DNA of 64,000 nucleotides from Allokutzneria sp. A3M-2-11 16. GTDB taxonomy: Bacteria; Actinomycetota; Actinomycetes; Mycobacteriales; Pseudonocardiaceae. Shown here piece after piece: positions 1 through 7,347 of the stretch. Under the pieces are notes generated by a model. It made no database searches, was not told where the DNA came from, and saw only the letters and a list, made by a program, of their open reading frames with translations. Numbering within the stretch: position 1 is the first letter of the stretch; each line of letters starts with the position of its first letter. The stretch is from assembly GCF_024213555.1 (NCBI RefSeq), contig NZ_JANAVO010000004.1, forward strand, positions 310,001 through 374,000, read 5' to 3'. The position numbers and the translations under genes are program-made.

Positions 1-637
1 TCATGAGCCACTTGTCGTACTCCTCGACGCGGGCGACCACATCGGCGGGACGACCTTCCAGCGGCATGGCGCGCGGCCACTCCAGCAGCGGGCGACGGCT
101 CTCCGGGGTGAGGAACGGCGCGCGGTAGACATCCGCGTCCTCCTCGGACAGGCCGGTGAGCACGGTGTTGGCGAGCGCCTGCTCCAGGAAGCCGCGGGCC
201 AGGTCCGCGTCGAACTCCGCATCTTTGAGCGCTTGGAAACGATCCCAGGCGGCCGCGGGGAACTCCGCGCGGCTCATGGGCTTGAGGATCGTCTCCATGA
301 AGGCGATGCCGCGCACGCGGGTGGGATTGCGCGCGGCCCAGTCGAAGGCGAGCGCGCCGCCCCAGTCGATGCCGACGAGCACCACCTCGTCCAGGTCAAG
401 GGCGTCGAACCACGCGTCCAGGTAGCGCGCGTGGTCGTCGAAGCGGTACGGGATGTCCGGCTTGCCGGAGCGGCCCATGCCGATCAGGTCCGGTGCCAGG
501 CGTCTGCCCCCGACCAGGGGTAACACCTTTCGCCACAGGTGCGAGGACGCCGGGTTGCCGTGCAGGAGGACGTGCGGCGTGCCGCTGCCTTCGTCCTCGA
601 AGTACATGGTCGAGCCGAGCACGTCGACGACGGGCAT
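1..637 (-). CDS. Haloalkane dehalogenase-like alpha/beta hydrolase (3' end outside window)
   Basis: Alpha/beta-hydrolase predicted to act on small substrates such as alkyl halides by an Asp-nucleophile mechanism. The 212 codons present show the oxyanion motif HGNPASSHLW (residues 26-35) and the nucleophile elbow GIDWGGAL with Asp91, as in haloalkane dehalogenases rather than Ser esterases. The family is about 295 residues long, so roughly the last 85, with the catalytic His, lie beyond position 1. The ATG is preceded by GGAGG at 6 nt. The gene is divergent from a MarR regulator across a 74-bp gap holding a 12-bp palindrome, so MarR control is likely. Substrate is not predictable, because many epoxide hydrolases and lipid hydrolases share the fold. 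Confidence 0.85.
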   Translation of the reverse strand, partial: MPVVDVLGSTMYFEDEGSGTPHVLLHGNPASSHLWRKVLPLVGGRRLAPDLIGMGRSGKPDIPYRFDDHARYLDAWFDALDLDEVVLVGIDWGGALAFDWAARNPTRVRGIAFMETILKPMSRAEFPAAAWDRFQALKDAEFDADLARGFLEQALANTVLTGLSEEDADVYRAPFLTPESRRPLLEWPRAMPLEGRPADVVARVEEYDKWLM

Positions 638-661
638 GACGACCTCCAGTTCGTTGGCGGC

Positions 662-673
662 ACTAACGTTAGT
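662..673. promoter_or_regulatory. Palindromic operator between hydrolase and MarR gene
   Basis: ACTAACGTTAGT is a perfect 12-bp palindrome in the gap between the divergent hydrolase and marR-type genes. MarR proteins bind short AT-containing palindromes of this size in their own divergent promoters. It is inferred to be the autoregulatory operator. Confidence 0.6.
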
Positions 674-711
674 TACACCAACGATTGGCGTCAACCGCTA
701 GGATCACCGCC

Positions 712-1149
712 ATGGAGCAGACCCCCGCGCGGCTCTTGGCACTGCCGAGCTGGCTGCTGACGCAGACCGCCGCGCACACCCACCGCCTCGTGCTCGACGG
801 GCTGGCGGAGGCGGGCGCGCGCGGGCACCACTACCGGGTGCTGGCGACGCTGGAGGAGTTCGGCCCGGCCAGCCAGGCGACCGTGGGCAGGCACGCCGGC
901 ATCCACCTCAGCGATGTGGTGGCGGCGCTCAACGAACTGGCCGAGCAGGGGCTGGTGGAGCGCTCGCCGGACCCGGAGGACCGGCGGCGCAACGTCGTCA
1001 CCATCACCGCGACCGGAAGGCGGCAGCTGAAGAAGCTGGACAAGCGGCTCGCCAAGGCCCAGGAAGAGCTGCTCGCCCCGCTCTCCCCGGACGAACGCGA
1101 GCAGCTCACCCTGATGCTGGCGCGGTTGCTAGAGCACCACAAGCGGTGA
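712..1149 (+). CDS. MarR-family transcriptional regulator
   Basis: A 145-residue winged-helix dimer of normal MarR length. The recognition region LSDVVAALNELAEQGLVERS is followed by the wing motif DPEDRRRNVVTITATGR, the Asp-x-Arg signature of MarR (residues about 90-107), and a C-terminal dimerisation helix. It is expected to repress itself and the divergent hydrolase through the palindrome in the shared promoter and to be released by a small lipophilic or phenolic ligand. ATG 712 was chosen because it places the first helix at the family's usual position. An upstream in-frame start adds only unrelated residues. The gene end overlaps the convergent HNH gene by 21 bp. Confidence 0.92.
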   Translation: MEQTPARLLALPSWLLTQTAAHTHRLVLDGLAEAGARGHHYRVLATLEEFGPASQATVGRHAGIHLSDVVAALNELAEQGLVERSPDPEDRRRNVVTITATGRRQLKKLDKRLAKAQEELLAPLSPDEREQLTLMLARLLEHHKR

Positions 1150-1593
1150 CATCTCGTCCCACGAGGGCACTCGCGGGGCGAAGCGCAGCCGCATCCCGGC
1201 CTCCTCCGGCGAGCGGTCGGCCTTGCGGGCGTTGCAGCTGCGCGAGGTCCCGCCGCAGGCCGCGACGGTGTTCAGCCACGAGGTACGGGCACCGCCGCGG
1301 CTGACCGGCGTGACGTGGTCGACGGTGGTGGCCGTGCGACCGCAGTAGGCGCAGATGTGGTTGTCGCGCTTGAGAACTCCGCGACGGGACCACCGCGGCG
1401 GTTGCGAGTAGCGCCACTTCATCACGACGTAGCGCAGCAGCCGCACCGAGCGCGGGCGCGGGAACAGGCCGTAGCCGTTCCCGGTGTCCGACTCGTGGAC
1501 CTCGGCGACCCGGCGCAGGAGCATGCGGATCGCATGCGGGACCGAGACGGTGTGCAGCGGCTCGTAGCTGGCGTTGAGGACGAGTACACGCAT
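1129..1593 (-). CDS. HNH endonuclease family protein
   Basis: A 154-residue HNH protein of the actinobacterial group that begins MRVLVLNASYEPLHTVS. The HNH core shows CAYCGR, then DHVTPVSRGG, then SCNARKADRSP, giving a beta-beta-alpha metal site that would bind and nick DNA. Oddly, the second zinc-knuckle half reads C-GGTSRS-C (CX6C) instead of the usual CX2C, a four-residue insertion that may affect zinc binding. ATG 1593 starts at the conserved N-terminus, and the longer upstream frame is unrelated. It is monocistronic and convergent with the MarR gene. The cellular role of this widespread family is not established. Confidence 0.85.
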   Translation of the reverse strand: MRVLVLNASYEPLHTVSVPHAIRMLLRRVAEVHESDTGNGYGLFPRPRSVRLLRYVVMKWRYSQPPRWSRRGVLKRDNHICAYCGRTATTVDHVTPVSRGGARTSWLNTVAACGGTSRSCNARKADRSPEEAGMRLRFAPRVPSWDEMSPLVVL

Positions 1594-1711
1594 GGCGGAA
1601 CACACTCCTTCCGAGATGATGTGGTTGCCGGACAACGCGTTCATCTTCGGGAGGCGTGACGTCGGCGGCAACCGCATTTCGCAGGCACGCGGAAGCGGGC
1701 ACACTGGTGCC

Positions 1712-2296
1712 ATGTTCGTGAAGATCTGCGGTCTGAAGACCGCGGCCGACGTCGAGTGCGCGGTCGCCGAGGGCGCCGACGCCGTGGGCTTCGTGCTGGC
1801 CAAGAGCCCCCGGCAGATCAGCGTCGACGAGGTCGCGCGGCTCGTCCCGCTGGCTTCCGTGCTGACGGTGGGAGTCTTCCTCGGCCAGACCGTCGCCGAG
1901 ATCCGTTCGGTCGTGGCCGCGACCGGGATCGGCGCCGTGCAGCTGCACGGATCTGCTTACACGGCAAAGGATTTCGCGGACCTGGCCGACCTCGGCGTCC
2001 CCCTGGTCCGGGCCACGGCGACCGATTCACCGATCACGGTCGGTTCCTACGGCGAGGACATGCTGATCCTCGATTCGCCCCGCGCCGGATCAGGCGAGCA
2101 GTGGGCGTGGTCCGCGCTGCGCGGTCAGACCGGCCGCTGGATGCTCGCGGGCGGCCTGGCCCCCCACAACGTCGCCGAGGCGATCGCGGCGGTGCACCCG
2201 TGGGGCGTGGACGTCTCCAGCGGCGTCGAAGTCACCCGTGGCACCAAGGACCACGCCCTCATCCGCGACTTCATGAAAGCCGCCCGCGCCCACTAA
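1712..2296 (+). CDS. trpF: Phosphoribosylanthranilate isomerase
   Basis: TIM-barrel isomerase of tryptophan synthesis converting N-(5-phosphoribosyl)anthranilate to CdRP. The 194 residues carry KICGL with the catalytic Cys6, LAKSPRQIS, the strand-5 Asp in LILDSP, and the phosphate-binding motifs LAGGLAPHNV and GVDVSSGVE near the C-terminus. All expected active-site elements are present, so it looks functional. It stands alone, away from other trp genes. Many actinomycetes lack trpF because the bifunctional HisA-type enzyme PriA does the job, so a dedicated copy is notable. The 3' end is followed at 11 bp by a palindromic repeat that could end transcription. Confidence 0.92.
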   Translation: MFVKICGLKTAADVECAVAEGADAVGFVLAKSPRQISVDEVARLVPLASVLTVGVFLGQTVAEIRSVVAATGIGAVQLHGSAYTAKDFADLADLGVPLVRATATDSPITVGSYGEDMLILDSPRAGSGEQWAWSALRGQTGRWMLAGGLAPHNVAEAIAAVHPWGVDVSSGVEVTRGTKDHALIRDFMKAARAH

Positions 2297-2307
2297 CCCC
2301 CACTTCT

Positions 2308-2370
2308 CCCGTTTCGTACTCTTAGCGGGATTTGGGAGCGCTCTTTTTCCCGTTAAGAGTACGAAACGGG
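2308..2370. repeat. 63-bp palindromic repeat, copy 1
   Basis: Two 23-base arms, CCCGTTTCGTACTCTTAGCG followed by GGA and its complement, match at 22 of 23 positions (the exception would be a G:U pair in RNA). The centre contains GGGAGCGCTC. The same unit recurs at 27101, 35224, 43456 and, shortened, 43649. It lies between the convergent trpF and nitrilase genes, so it could act as a bidirectional terminator, but the sequence conservation exceeds what a terminator needs. Confidence 0.95.
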
Positions 2371-2439
2371 ATTGGTCTGGACCAGCCGACGTTATGTGGG
2401 GCGGGATGTGGGCTGGCGCATGGGGTTATTTTAGCGCGT

Positions 2440-3123
2440 TCAGGAGAGCTGAGCGCGGGCTACGGCGCCGATGTCGGTTCCGGCGAAGGCGATCAAGGTG
2501 CCGTCCGGGGCCCAGACGCCGGAGCGCGCGGCGGTGTCGGAGAACCCGCCACCGGTGGGACCGGCGAAGCTGGAGACGGCGACGTAGACCTCGTGCGTGG
2601 TGGCGGTGCGCTGAGCGCGCTCGGCGATGATGTCGGGCCTGTCCTCGACGACGCCCGCGACATAGGCGTCGATGCCCAGCGCGGCGGTGTCGGAGGCGTG
2701 CTGCGGCACTCCGGTGTCCCGGCAGATGGCGAGGCCGAGCCGCCAACCGTCCACAGTGAACACAACGGGCTCACCGGGCACGAAGAGCCGGGTCTCCTCC
2801 CCGTGCAGGTTGACCTTCTTGTACGCGACGGTGACCCCGGACGCGTCGACCGCGAGCATCGCGATGTGCTTGCCCGGCACGGGTGCCCCGACCAGGGCCA
2901 CCGAACCGGTCTCGGCGCAGGCTTCGACGAGAGGCTCCAGGCGCGGGTCGTCGACCGGCACGACCTCGGCGTCGAGTTCGTAGCCGGTCAGGGAAAGCTC
3001 GGGGAAGACGACCACGCGCGCGTCCGCCGCGCGCACGGTCTCCGCGTGGGTCTTGGCGTTCGCCGCCACTTCGTGTGACGCACACAGGGGTTGGGCTACC
3101 GCGATCACAAGGGGTTCACGCAT
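2440..3123 (-). CDS. Carbon-nitrogen hydrolase (nitrilase superfamily)
   Basis: A 227-residue cytoplasmic amidase of the nitrilase fold. The catalytic triad is visible as Glu42 (FPELSLTGY), Lys103 (YKKVNL) and Cys134 (AICRDTGVP). The family usually runs 250-300 residues, so this is a short member, though all three motifs and the C-terminal GVWAPDGTLIAFAG segment are intact. It probably hydrolyses a linear amide such as an omega-amido acid or an N-carbamoyl amine. The substrate cannot be told. It is convergent with trpF, from which it is separated by the palindromic repeat, and divergent from the ribosomal protection gene. Confidence 0.88.
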   Translation of the reverse strand: MREPLVIAVAQPLCASHEVAANAKTHAETVRAADARVVVFPELSLTGYELDAEVVPVDDPRLEPLVEACAETGSVALVGAPVPGKHIAMLAVDASGVTVAYKKVNLHGEETRLFVPGEPVVFTVDGWRLGLAICRDTGVPQHASDTAALGIDAYVAGVVEDRPDIIAERAQRTATTHEVYVAVSSFAGPTGGGFSDTAARSGVWAPDGTLIAFAGTDIGAVARAQLS

Positions 3124-3203
3124 GGGGGCCAGCGTAATTCAGCTGCGTCGGTAGTGCCGTCCTGTTATGGTCCGGCCCTCATCCGACGACCCGGGAGGAC
3201 TCC

Positions 3204-3314
3204 ATGCGCCGAGTGACGACAGGCCCCGTCTTCTGTCGATCGCTCGCACGTAAGGACCTCATTCCGCATGCGGATGCTCAACCTCGGCATCGTCGCGCAC
3301 GTCGACGCAGGTAA
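3204..3314 (+). CDS. Possible leader peptide of the ribosomal protection gene
   Basis: A 36-codon ORF with the best ribosome binding site of the area (GGGAGG, 5 nt before its ATG). It encodes a very basic peptide, starting MRRVTTGPVFCRSLARKD and ending in an Arg-rich tail. It overlaps the first 47 nt of the downstream GTPase gene in another frame, whose own start has only a distant AAGGA. The layout resembles translational-attenuation leaders in front of drug-resistance genes, where a stalled ribosome exposes the downstream start. This is inference from layout only; no product is known. Confidence 0.45.
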   Translation: MRRVTTGPVFCRSLARKDLIPHADAQPRHRRARRRR

Positions 3315-5088
3315 AACCAGCCTCACCGAACGACTCCTCTTCGAATCCGGCGCCATCCGCCACCTCGGCTCCGTCGACGACGGCAGCACCACGACGGACG
3401 GCATGGAGCTGGAACGGCGCAGGGGCATCACGATCCGCTCGGCCGTCGCCGCGTTCACCACGGCGGACTGCCGGGTGCACCTCATCGACACGCCGGGGCA
3501 CACCGACTTCGTCGCCGAGGTCGAGCGCGCGTTGGGCGTGCTCGACGGCGCGATCCTCGTGATCTCGGCCGTGGAAGGCGTGCAGGCGCACACGCGTGTG
3601 CTCATGCGCACGCTGCGCGCCATGCGCGTGCCAACGCTGTTGTTCGTCAACAAGATCGATCGCGTTGGCGCCCGGCACACCGAGTTGCTGGCAGACATTC
3701 GCCGTCTCCTCAGTGAAACCGCCATCCCGCTGAACCGCCCCGTCAACCTGGGCAGTCGGACGGCGGACGTCGTCGACATCGCCCTGGACGCGGAGTTGCT
3801 CGCCGAACACAGCGACACCGTTCTTCAGTCCTATGTAGACGGACATGTGGATGGCCACCTCCTGCAAGAGGAACTGCGGGCACAGTCCCACGCCGGGATC
3901 CTGAACCCGCTCTTCTTCGGGTCGGCCATCACGGGTGCGGGCATTTCCGCTCTGCGCAAGGGAATCGCGGAGCTGCTGCCCTCGGCCGACCCCGTTCCGT
4001 ACGGCCCGTTGGACGGAGTCGTGTTCGCCGTGGAGCACGGTCGGCAGCGGTTCGCCGTGGCCCGCTTGTTCTCCGGTTCGCTGGCGGCGCGCGATGAGGT
4101 GGTGTTCGGCTCCGGAGCCGGTGTCGCGACGACGGTTCTCGATGCCTCGGGCGACCGGGCCCGGGTGCTCGCGGGTGGAATTGCGCGCATCGGTGGGCTT
4201 CCGCTTCGAATCGGTGATCGACTCGGTGCGGCCACGACCTCGCGCGGCCCGGCGCGGTTCAGTCCGCCAACGCTGGAAACCATTGTGACAGCAGACAATC
4301 CAACCGCGCTGTTCACCGCGCTCAGCCGCCTCGCCGACGAGGACCCGCTGATCAACGTGCGGCGCGGGCAGAACCACGGCAGCCTCGTCGTCTCCCTCTA
4401 CGGCGACGTGCAACGCGAGGTGATCGCCGCCCGCCTGGCGGAGGAATTCGGTGTTGAGGCGTCGTTTTCGGCGCCACGCGTGGTCTGCGTCGAGCGCGTG
4501 GCGGGCATCGGCCACGCCGTCCAGAGCATCGGTGACACCAGCCCCGTCATGCACTGGGCGACGATCGGCCTGCGCGTGGAGCCGGGCTCGTCGGGCGTGG
4601 TGTTCCGCTTGGAAGTCGAGCGCGGATCGCTGCCCGCCGCGTTCATGACCGCGATCGAGGAGACAGTTCATGAGGAACTACGCGAAGGCATCCACGGGTG
4701 GCAGGTGGTGGATTGCGTTGTCACGCTCACGCACAGCGGTTTCTCCAGTCCGATCAGCGTGGCCGCCGACTTCCGCGGGCTCACGCCGCTCGTCCTCGCG
4801 GACGCGTTGGCCGAGGCGGGAACCACGGTGTGCGAGCCATTGGACGACATTGAGCTGGAGGTACCGGAGGAGGCATTGAGCACAGTGCTCAACGCGCTCA
4901 TCCGGCACGACGGCCTGCCCGAAACTCCTTTGGTGCGCAACGGTTCCGCCCTGGTCGACGCCGTCATCCCCTCGGCCCGGCTGCGCGAGTTCCACCGCGC
5001 GCTGCCGGGGCTCTCCGGCGGCTCCGGGGTGCTGACCTCACGCTTCGGCGGCTACCGCCCTGTCAACGGCGAGCCGCCGACCCGCTAG
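3268..5088 (+). CDS. Tet(M)/OtrA-type ribosomal protection GTPase
   Basis: EF-G-like translational GTPase that would remove tetracycline-type drugs from the 30S A site. G motifs in order are AHVDAGKT (G1, residues 10-17), RRRGITI (switch I), DTPGHTDF (G3) and NKIDR (G4), followed by domain II and the C-terminal EF-G IV/V-like domains. The length of 606 aa is slightly below the 640 typical of Tet(M). Closest in kind are the chromosomal OtrA-like proteins of actinomycetes. The start is either ATG 3268 or ATG 3274, both poorly served by a Shine-Dalgarno sequence and lying inside a possible leader ORF. It is tail-to-tail with an FAD monooxygenase, overlapping by 4 bp. Confidence 0.9.
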   Translation: MRMLNLGIVAHVDAGKTSLTERLLFESGAIRHLGSVDDGSTTTDGMELERRRGITIRSAVAAFTTADCRVHLIDTPGHTDFVAEVERALGVLDGAILVISAVEGVQAHTRVLMRTLRAMRVPTLLFVNKIDRVGARHTELLADIRRLLSETAIPLNRPVNLGSRTADVVDIALDAELLAEHSDTVLQSYVDGHVDGHLLQEELRAQSHAGILNPLFFGSAITGAGISALRKGIAELLPSADPVPYGPLDGVVFAVEHGRQRFAVARLFSGSLAARDEVVFGSGAGVATTVLDASGDRARVLAGGIARIGGLPLRIGDRLGAATTSRGPARFSPPTLETIVTADNPTALFTALSRLADEDPLINVRRGQNHGSLVVSLYGDVQREVIAARLAEEFGVEASFSAPRVVCVERVAGIGHAVQSIGDTSPVMHWATIGLRVEPGSSGVVFRLEVERGSLPAAFMTAIEETVHEELREGIHGWQVVDCVVTLTHSGFSSPISVAADFRGLTPLVLADALAEAGTTVCEPLDDIELEVPEEALSTVLNALIRHDGLPETPLVRNGSALVDAVIPSARLREFHRALPGLSGGSGVLTSRFGGYRPVNGEPPTR

Positions 5089-6482
5089 CCGAACGTGGCG
5101 CGGAGTGCGGGTTCGAGGGGGCCTTCGCCTCGCCAGCACACCGCGCCGTCCGGGCGGAGCAGGATCGCGTCGAAGTCCTGGGAAGCCTTGCCGTGCACCA
5201 GGTCCACGCGGTCGACCCACTCCTCGGGCAGCCGCACGGAGCCGGTCAGGTCGACGAGCACACCGCGCCCGGAGCGCAGCAGCTCCGCCGGCCGCGTCGG
5301 GCCATCGGCGGTCACCAGGTCGAAGTCCTGGACGCGGGTCTCGTCGTCCAGGCCGGACATCATGCCCGCGATAGTGCGGTTGGTGTCCGGCAAGCTCAGC
5401 AGGTCGGTGAAGATCTCGCGCAGCGCGCGCACGTCCTCGGAAGGCTTGGGGGTGGCCAGAACCCGTTGCGCCGACGTGTGGTGCAGCACGCGGGCGGCCT
5501 TCGGGTGCCGCTCGGCGTGGTAGCTGTCGAGCAACCCCTCCGGCGCCCACCCCGCGACGGTCGCGGCCAGCTTCCACCCGAGGTTGATCGCATCCTGCAC
5601 GCCGAGGTTCAGCCCCTGGCCGCCCAGTGGCGAGTGGACGTGCGCGGCATCGCCCGCGAACAGCACGCGGCCGTGGCGGTACTGCTCCAGCTGCCGGGTG
5701 GAGTCGCCGAAACGGGACCGCGTAAGGACTTCGGCCAGCGTGGTGGTCTCGCCGTAGAGCGCGACCAGTGCCTGCCGGACCGCGTCGTCGGTCTCCGGGG
5801 TCTCCGGCTCGTCGAGTTTGCCGAAGGTGAACCGGTACTTGTCGCCGCCGATCGGGACGAGCATCCCCCAGTGGTTCTCCACCTCCCTGGTCAGCGCGCT
5901 CATGTGCCCGGCCGCCTTCGGCACGAGGTCGGAGACCGAGGAGAGCCGGACGTCGACGAGCACGGCCTTGAACGTGCCGGAGCGCCCGGGGAACGGCAGG
6001 TCGAGCAGTTTGCGCACGGTGCTGTGCGCACCGTCGCAGGCGACGAGGTACTTGGCGCGGAACTCAGTACCAGCTGACACCGTGACCCCGTTGGCGTCCT
6101 GAGCGACCGCGGTGACCTCGTGGCCGCGCAGCACACGCGCGCCGCGCGCGGTGGCGGCTTCCTCCAGGACCTCCTCGATCCTCCACTGCGGAATGCCGAT
6201 CGGATAAGGGTTCCTCGTGTTCCAGGGAGTGCAGTCCAGTTCCACCGGAAGGCCCGCGAAATGGCCGCCGATGACGGGGCGCGCGTGCACGCGCTCCATG
6301 ATCGGGTCGAGCAGGCCCCGCGCGTCCAGCAGCTCGGCGGTGCGCGGCTGGATGGCGCCGCCCTTGGTCTGTTCGACGCGCTCGGTCAGCCGTTCCACGA
6401 CGACGACCTCGGCGCCGCCCAGTGCCAGCTCGTGCGCCAGCATCAGCCCCGCCGGACCCGCTCCCACCACGATGACGTCCAC
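5085..6482 (-). CDS. FAD-dependent aromatic monooxygenase
   Basis: A 465-residue class A flavoprotein hydroxylase of the RdmE/PgaE/rifampicin-monooxygenase type. It has the Rossmann motif GAGPAG (residues 7-12), the FAD/NAD motif CDGAHSTVRKLL, and GDAAHVHSPLGGQGLNLG contacting the flavin ribityl and phosphate, plus a C-terminal thioredoxin-like segment. Such enzymes hydroxylate polyketides or inactivate antibiotics such as rifamycins and tetracyclines. It lies next to a tetracycline-type ribosomal protection gene and divergent from a TetR regulator. The promoter has two TTGCACT-type sites that are likely the TetR operator. A drug-modifying role is plausible but not shown. Confidence 0.9.
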   Translation of the reverse strand: MDVIVVGAGPAGLMLAHELALGGAEVVVVERLTERVEQTKGGAIQPRTAELLDARGLLDPIMERVHARPVIGGHFAGLPVELDCTPWNTRNPYPIGIPQWRIEEVLEEAATARGARVLRGHEVTAVAQDANGVTVSAGTEFRAKYLVACDGAHSTVRKLLDLPFPGRSGTFKAVLVDVRLSSVSDLVPKAAGHMSALTREVENHWGMLVPIGGDKYRFTFGKLDEPETPETDDAVRQALVALYGETTTLAEVLTRSRFGDSTRQLEQYRHGRVLFAGDAAHVHSPLGGQGLNLGVQDAINLGWKLAATVAGWAPEGLLDSYHAERHPKAARVLHHTSAQRVLATPKPSEDVRALREIFTDLLSLPDTNRTIAGMMSGLDDETRVQDFDLVTADGPTRPAELLRSGRGVLVDLTGSVRLPEEWVDRVDLVHGKASQDFDAILLRPDGAVCWRGEGPLEPALRATFG

Positions 6483-6494
6483 AAAACTCCCCTC

Positions 6495-6526
6495 AGTGCA
6501 AAAGTAGACTTAGTGCAATATAGCAC
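6495..6526. promoter_or_regulatory. Putative TetR operator in monooxygenase promoter
   Basis: AGTGCAA occurs twice, 18 bp apart, just upstream of the monooxygenase ATG. The second copy is part of GTGCAATATAGCAC, a near-perfect 14-bp palindrome. The divergent TetR gene makes this the most likely operator. Confidence 0.5.
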
Positions 6527-6658
6527 CGCGTTCAACTCAGCTCCGAGTACCGCGGCTGACAAGTGCCCCTGTAAGTGGTTGAGCTGAGGGTTCCAGTGAC
6601 GGTGCCGCCCGAGCCCGGGGGTTTGTCGTCGTTGAAGACCGCTGAGGCGGGGGTTGGG

Positions 6659-6680
6659 GGTACTTGAAGACCGGCGAACC
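6659..6680. repeat. Partial copy of the 23.8-kb palindromic element
   Basis: A 22-bp sequence beginning GGTACTTGAAGACC and ending GGCGAACC is exactly the reverse complement of 23770-23791, which includes the left terminal arm of the 134-bp palindrome. A G-rich run (GGCGGGGGTTGGGGG) precedes it here, and a similar G-rich stretch lies inside the other element. It sits 34 bp upstream of the TetR start and may be a deleted relic. Confidence 0.6.
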
Positions 6681-6714
6681 CGAGGGCTTGCCGAACACGG
6701 CCTAGCCTTGTTCC

Positions 6715-7344
6715 GTGGACGAGCCGACCGGACTGCGGGAACGGAAGAAGCAGCGCACGCGCGAGGCGATCTCGAACGCGGCCATCGCGCTGTTCTTCGA
6801 GCACGGCTTCGACCAGGTGTCGATCTCCCGGATCGCCCAGGTCGCCGAGGTCTCCCGGCGCACCCTGTTCGCCTACTTCCCCGCCAAGGAAGACCTGGTC
6901 CTGCACCGGATCGCCGACCACGAGACGGAGAGCGCGCGGATCGTGCGGGATCACCCGGGCGCCCCGCTGGCCGCGCTGCGGGCGCACTTCATGGACGGTC
7001 TGGACCGCCGCGACCCGATCACCGGGCTGTGCGACGTGCCCGCGGCGGTCGCGCTGTACCGGCTGATCATGGGCACACCGTCGCTCGCGGCGGGCATGCT
7101 CCGCTACCGAGGGAGCTCGGAGGTCGCGCTCGCCGAGGCGCTGCGCGAGCGGGCGCCGGAGCTGACGGCCCGGCTCGCGGCCGCGCAGATCATGGCCGTG
7201 CAGTGGCGGCTCGCCGAGGACAACCAGCAGCTGATCGCGGACGGCACGAGCGCGGACGACGCCTACCCCGCGGCCGTGGACGCCGCGAGGCAGGGCTTCG
7301 AACTGCTGAGCAAGGGGCTCGAATCGATACTTGGTACCGATTAA
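6715..7344 (+). CDS. TetR-family transcriptional regulator
   Basis: A 209-residue TetR repressor. The helix-turn-helix lies at residues 15-60 (REAISNAAIALFFEHGF, then VSISRIAQVAEVSRRTLFAY), and the C-terminal part is an all-helical ligand-binding domain. GTG is the start; the longer upstream frame is a shadow. It is divergent from the FAD monooxygenase 232 bp away, a common TetR/target arrangement, and probably represses it and itself until a substrate of the enzyme binds. The intervening DNA holds an operator-like palindrome near the monooxygenase and the relic repeat near this gene. Confidence 0.92.
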   Translation: MDEPTGLRERKKQRTREAISNAAIALFFEHGFDQVSISRIAQVAEVSRRTLFAYFPAKEDLVLHRIADHETESARIVRDHPGAPLAALRAHFMDGLDRRDPITGLCDVPAAVALYRLIMGTPSLAAGMLRYRGSSEVALAEALRERAPELTARLAAAQIMAVQWRLAEDNQQLIADGTSADDAYPAAVDAARQGFELLSKGLESILGTD

Positions 7345-7347
7345 TAC

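Noticed and set aside
1106-1948. Long antisense frames over trpF, proS, LanM and other genes
   Set aside because: High G+C removes stop codons from other frames; these lack motifs and start signals, and third-position bias supports the opposite strand.
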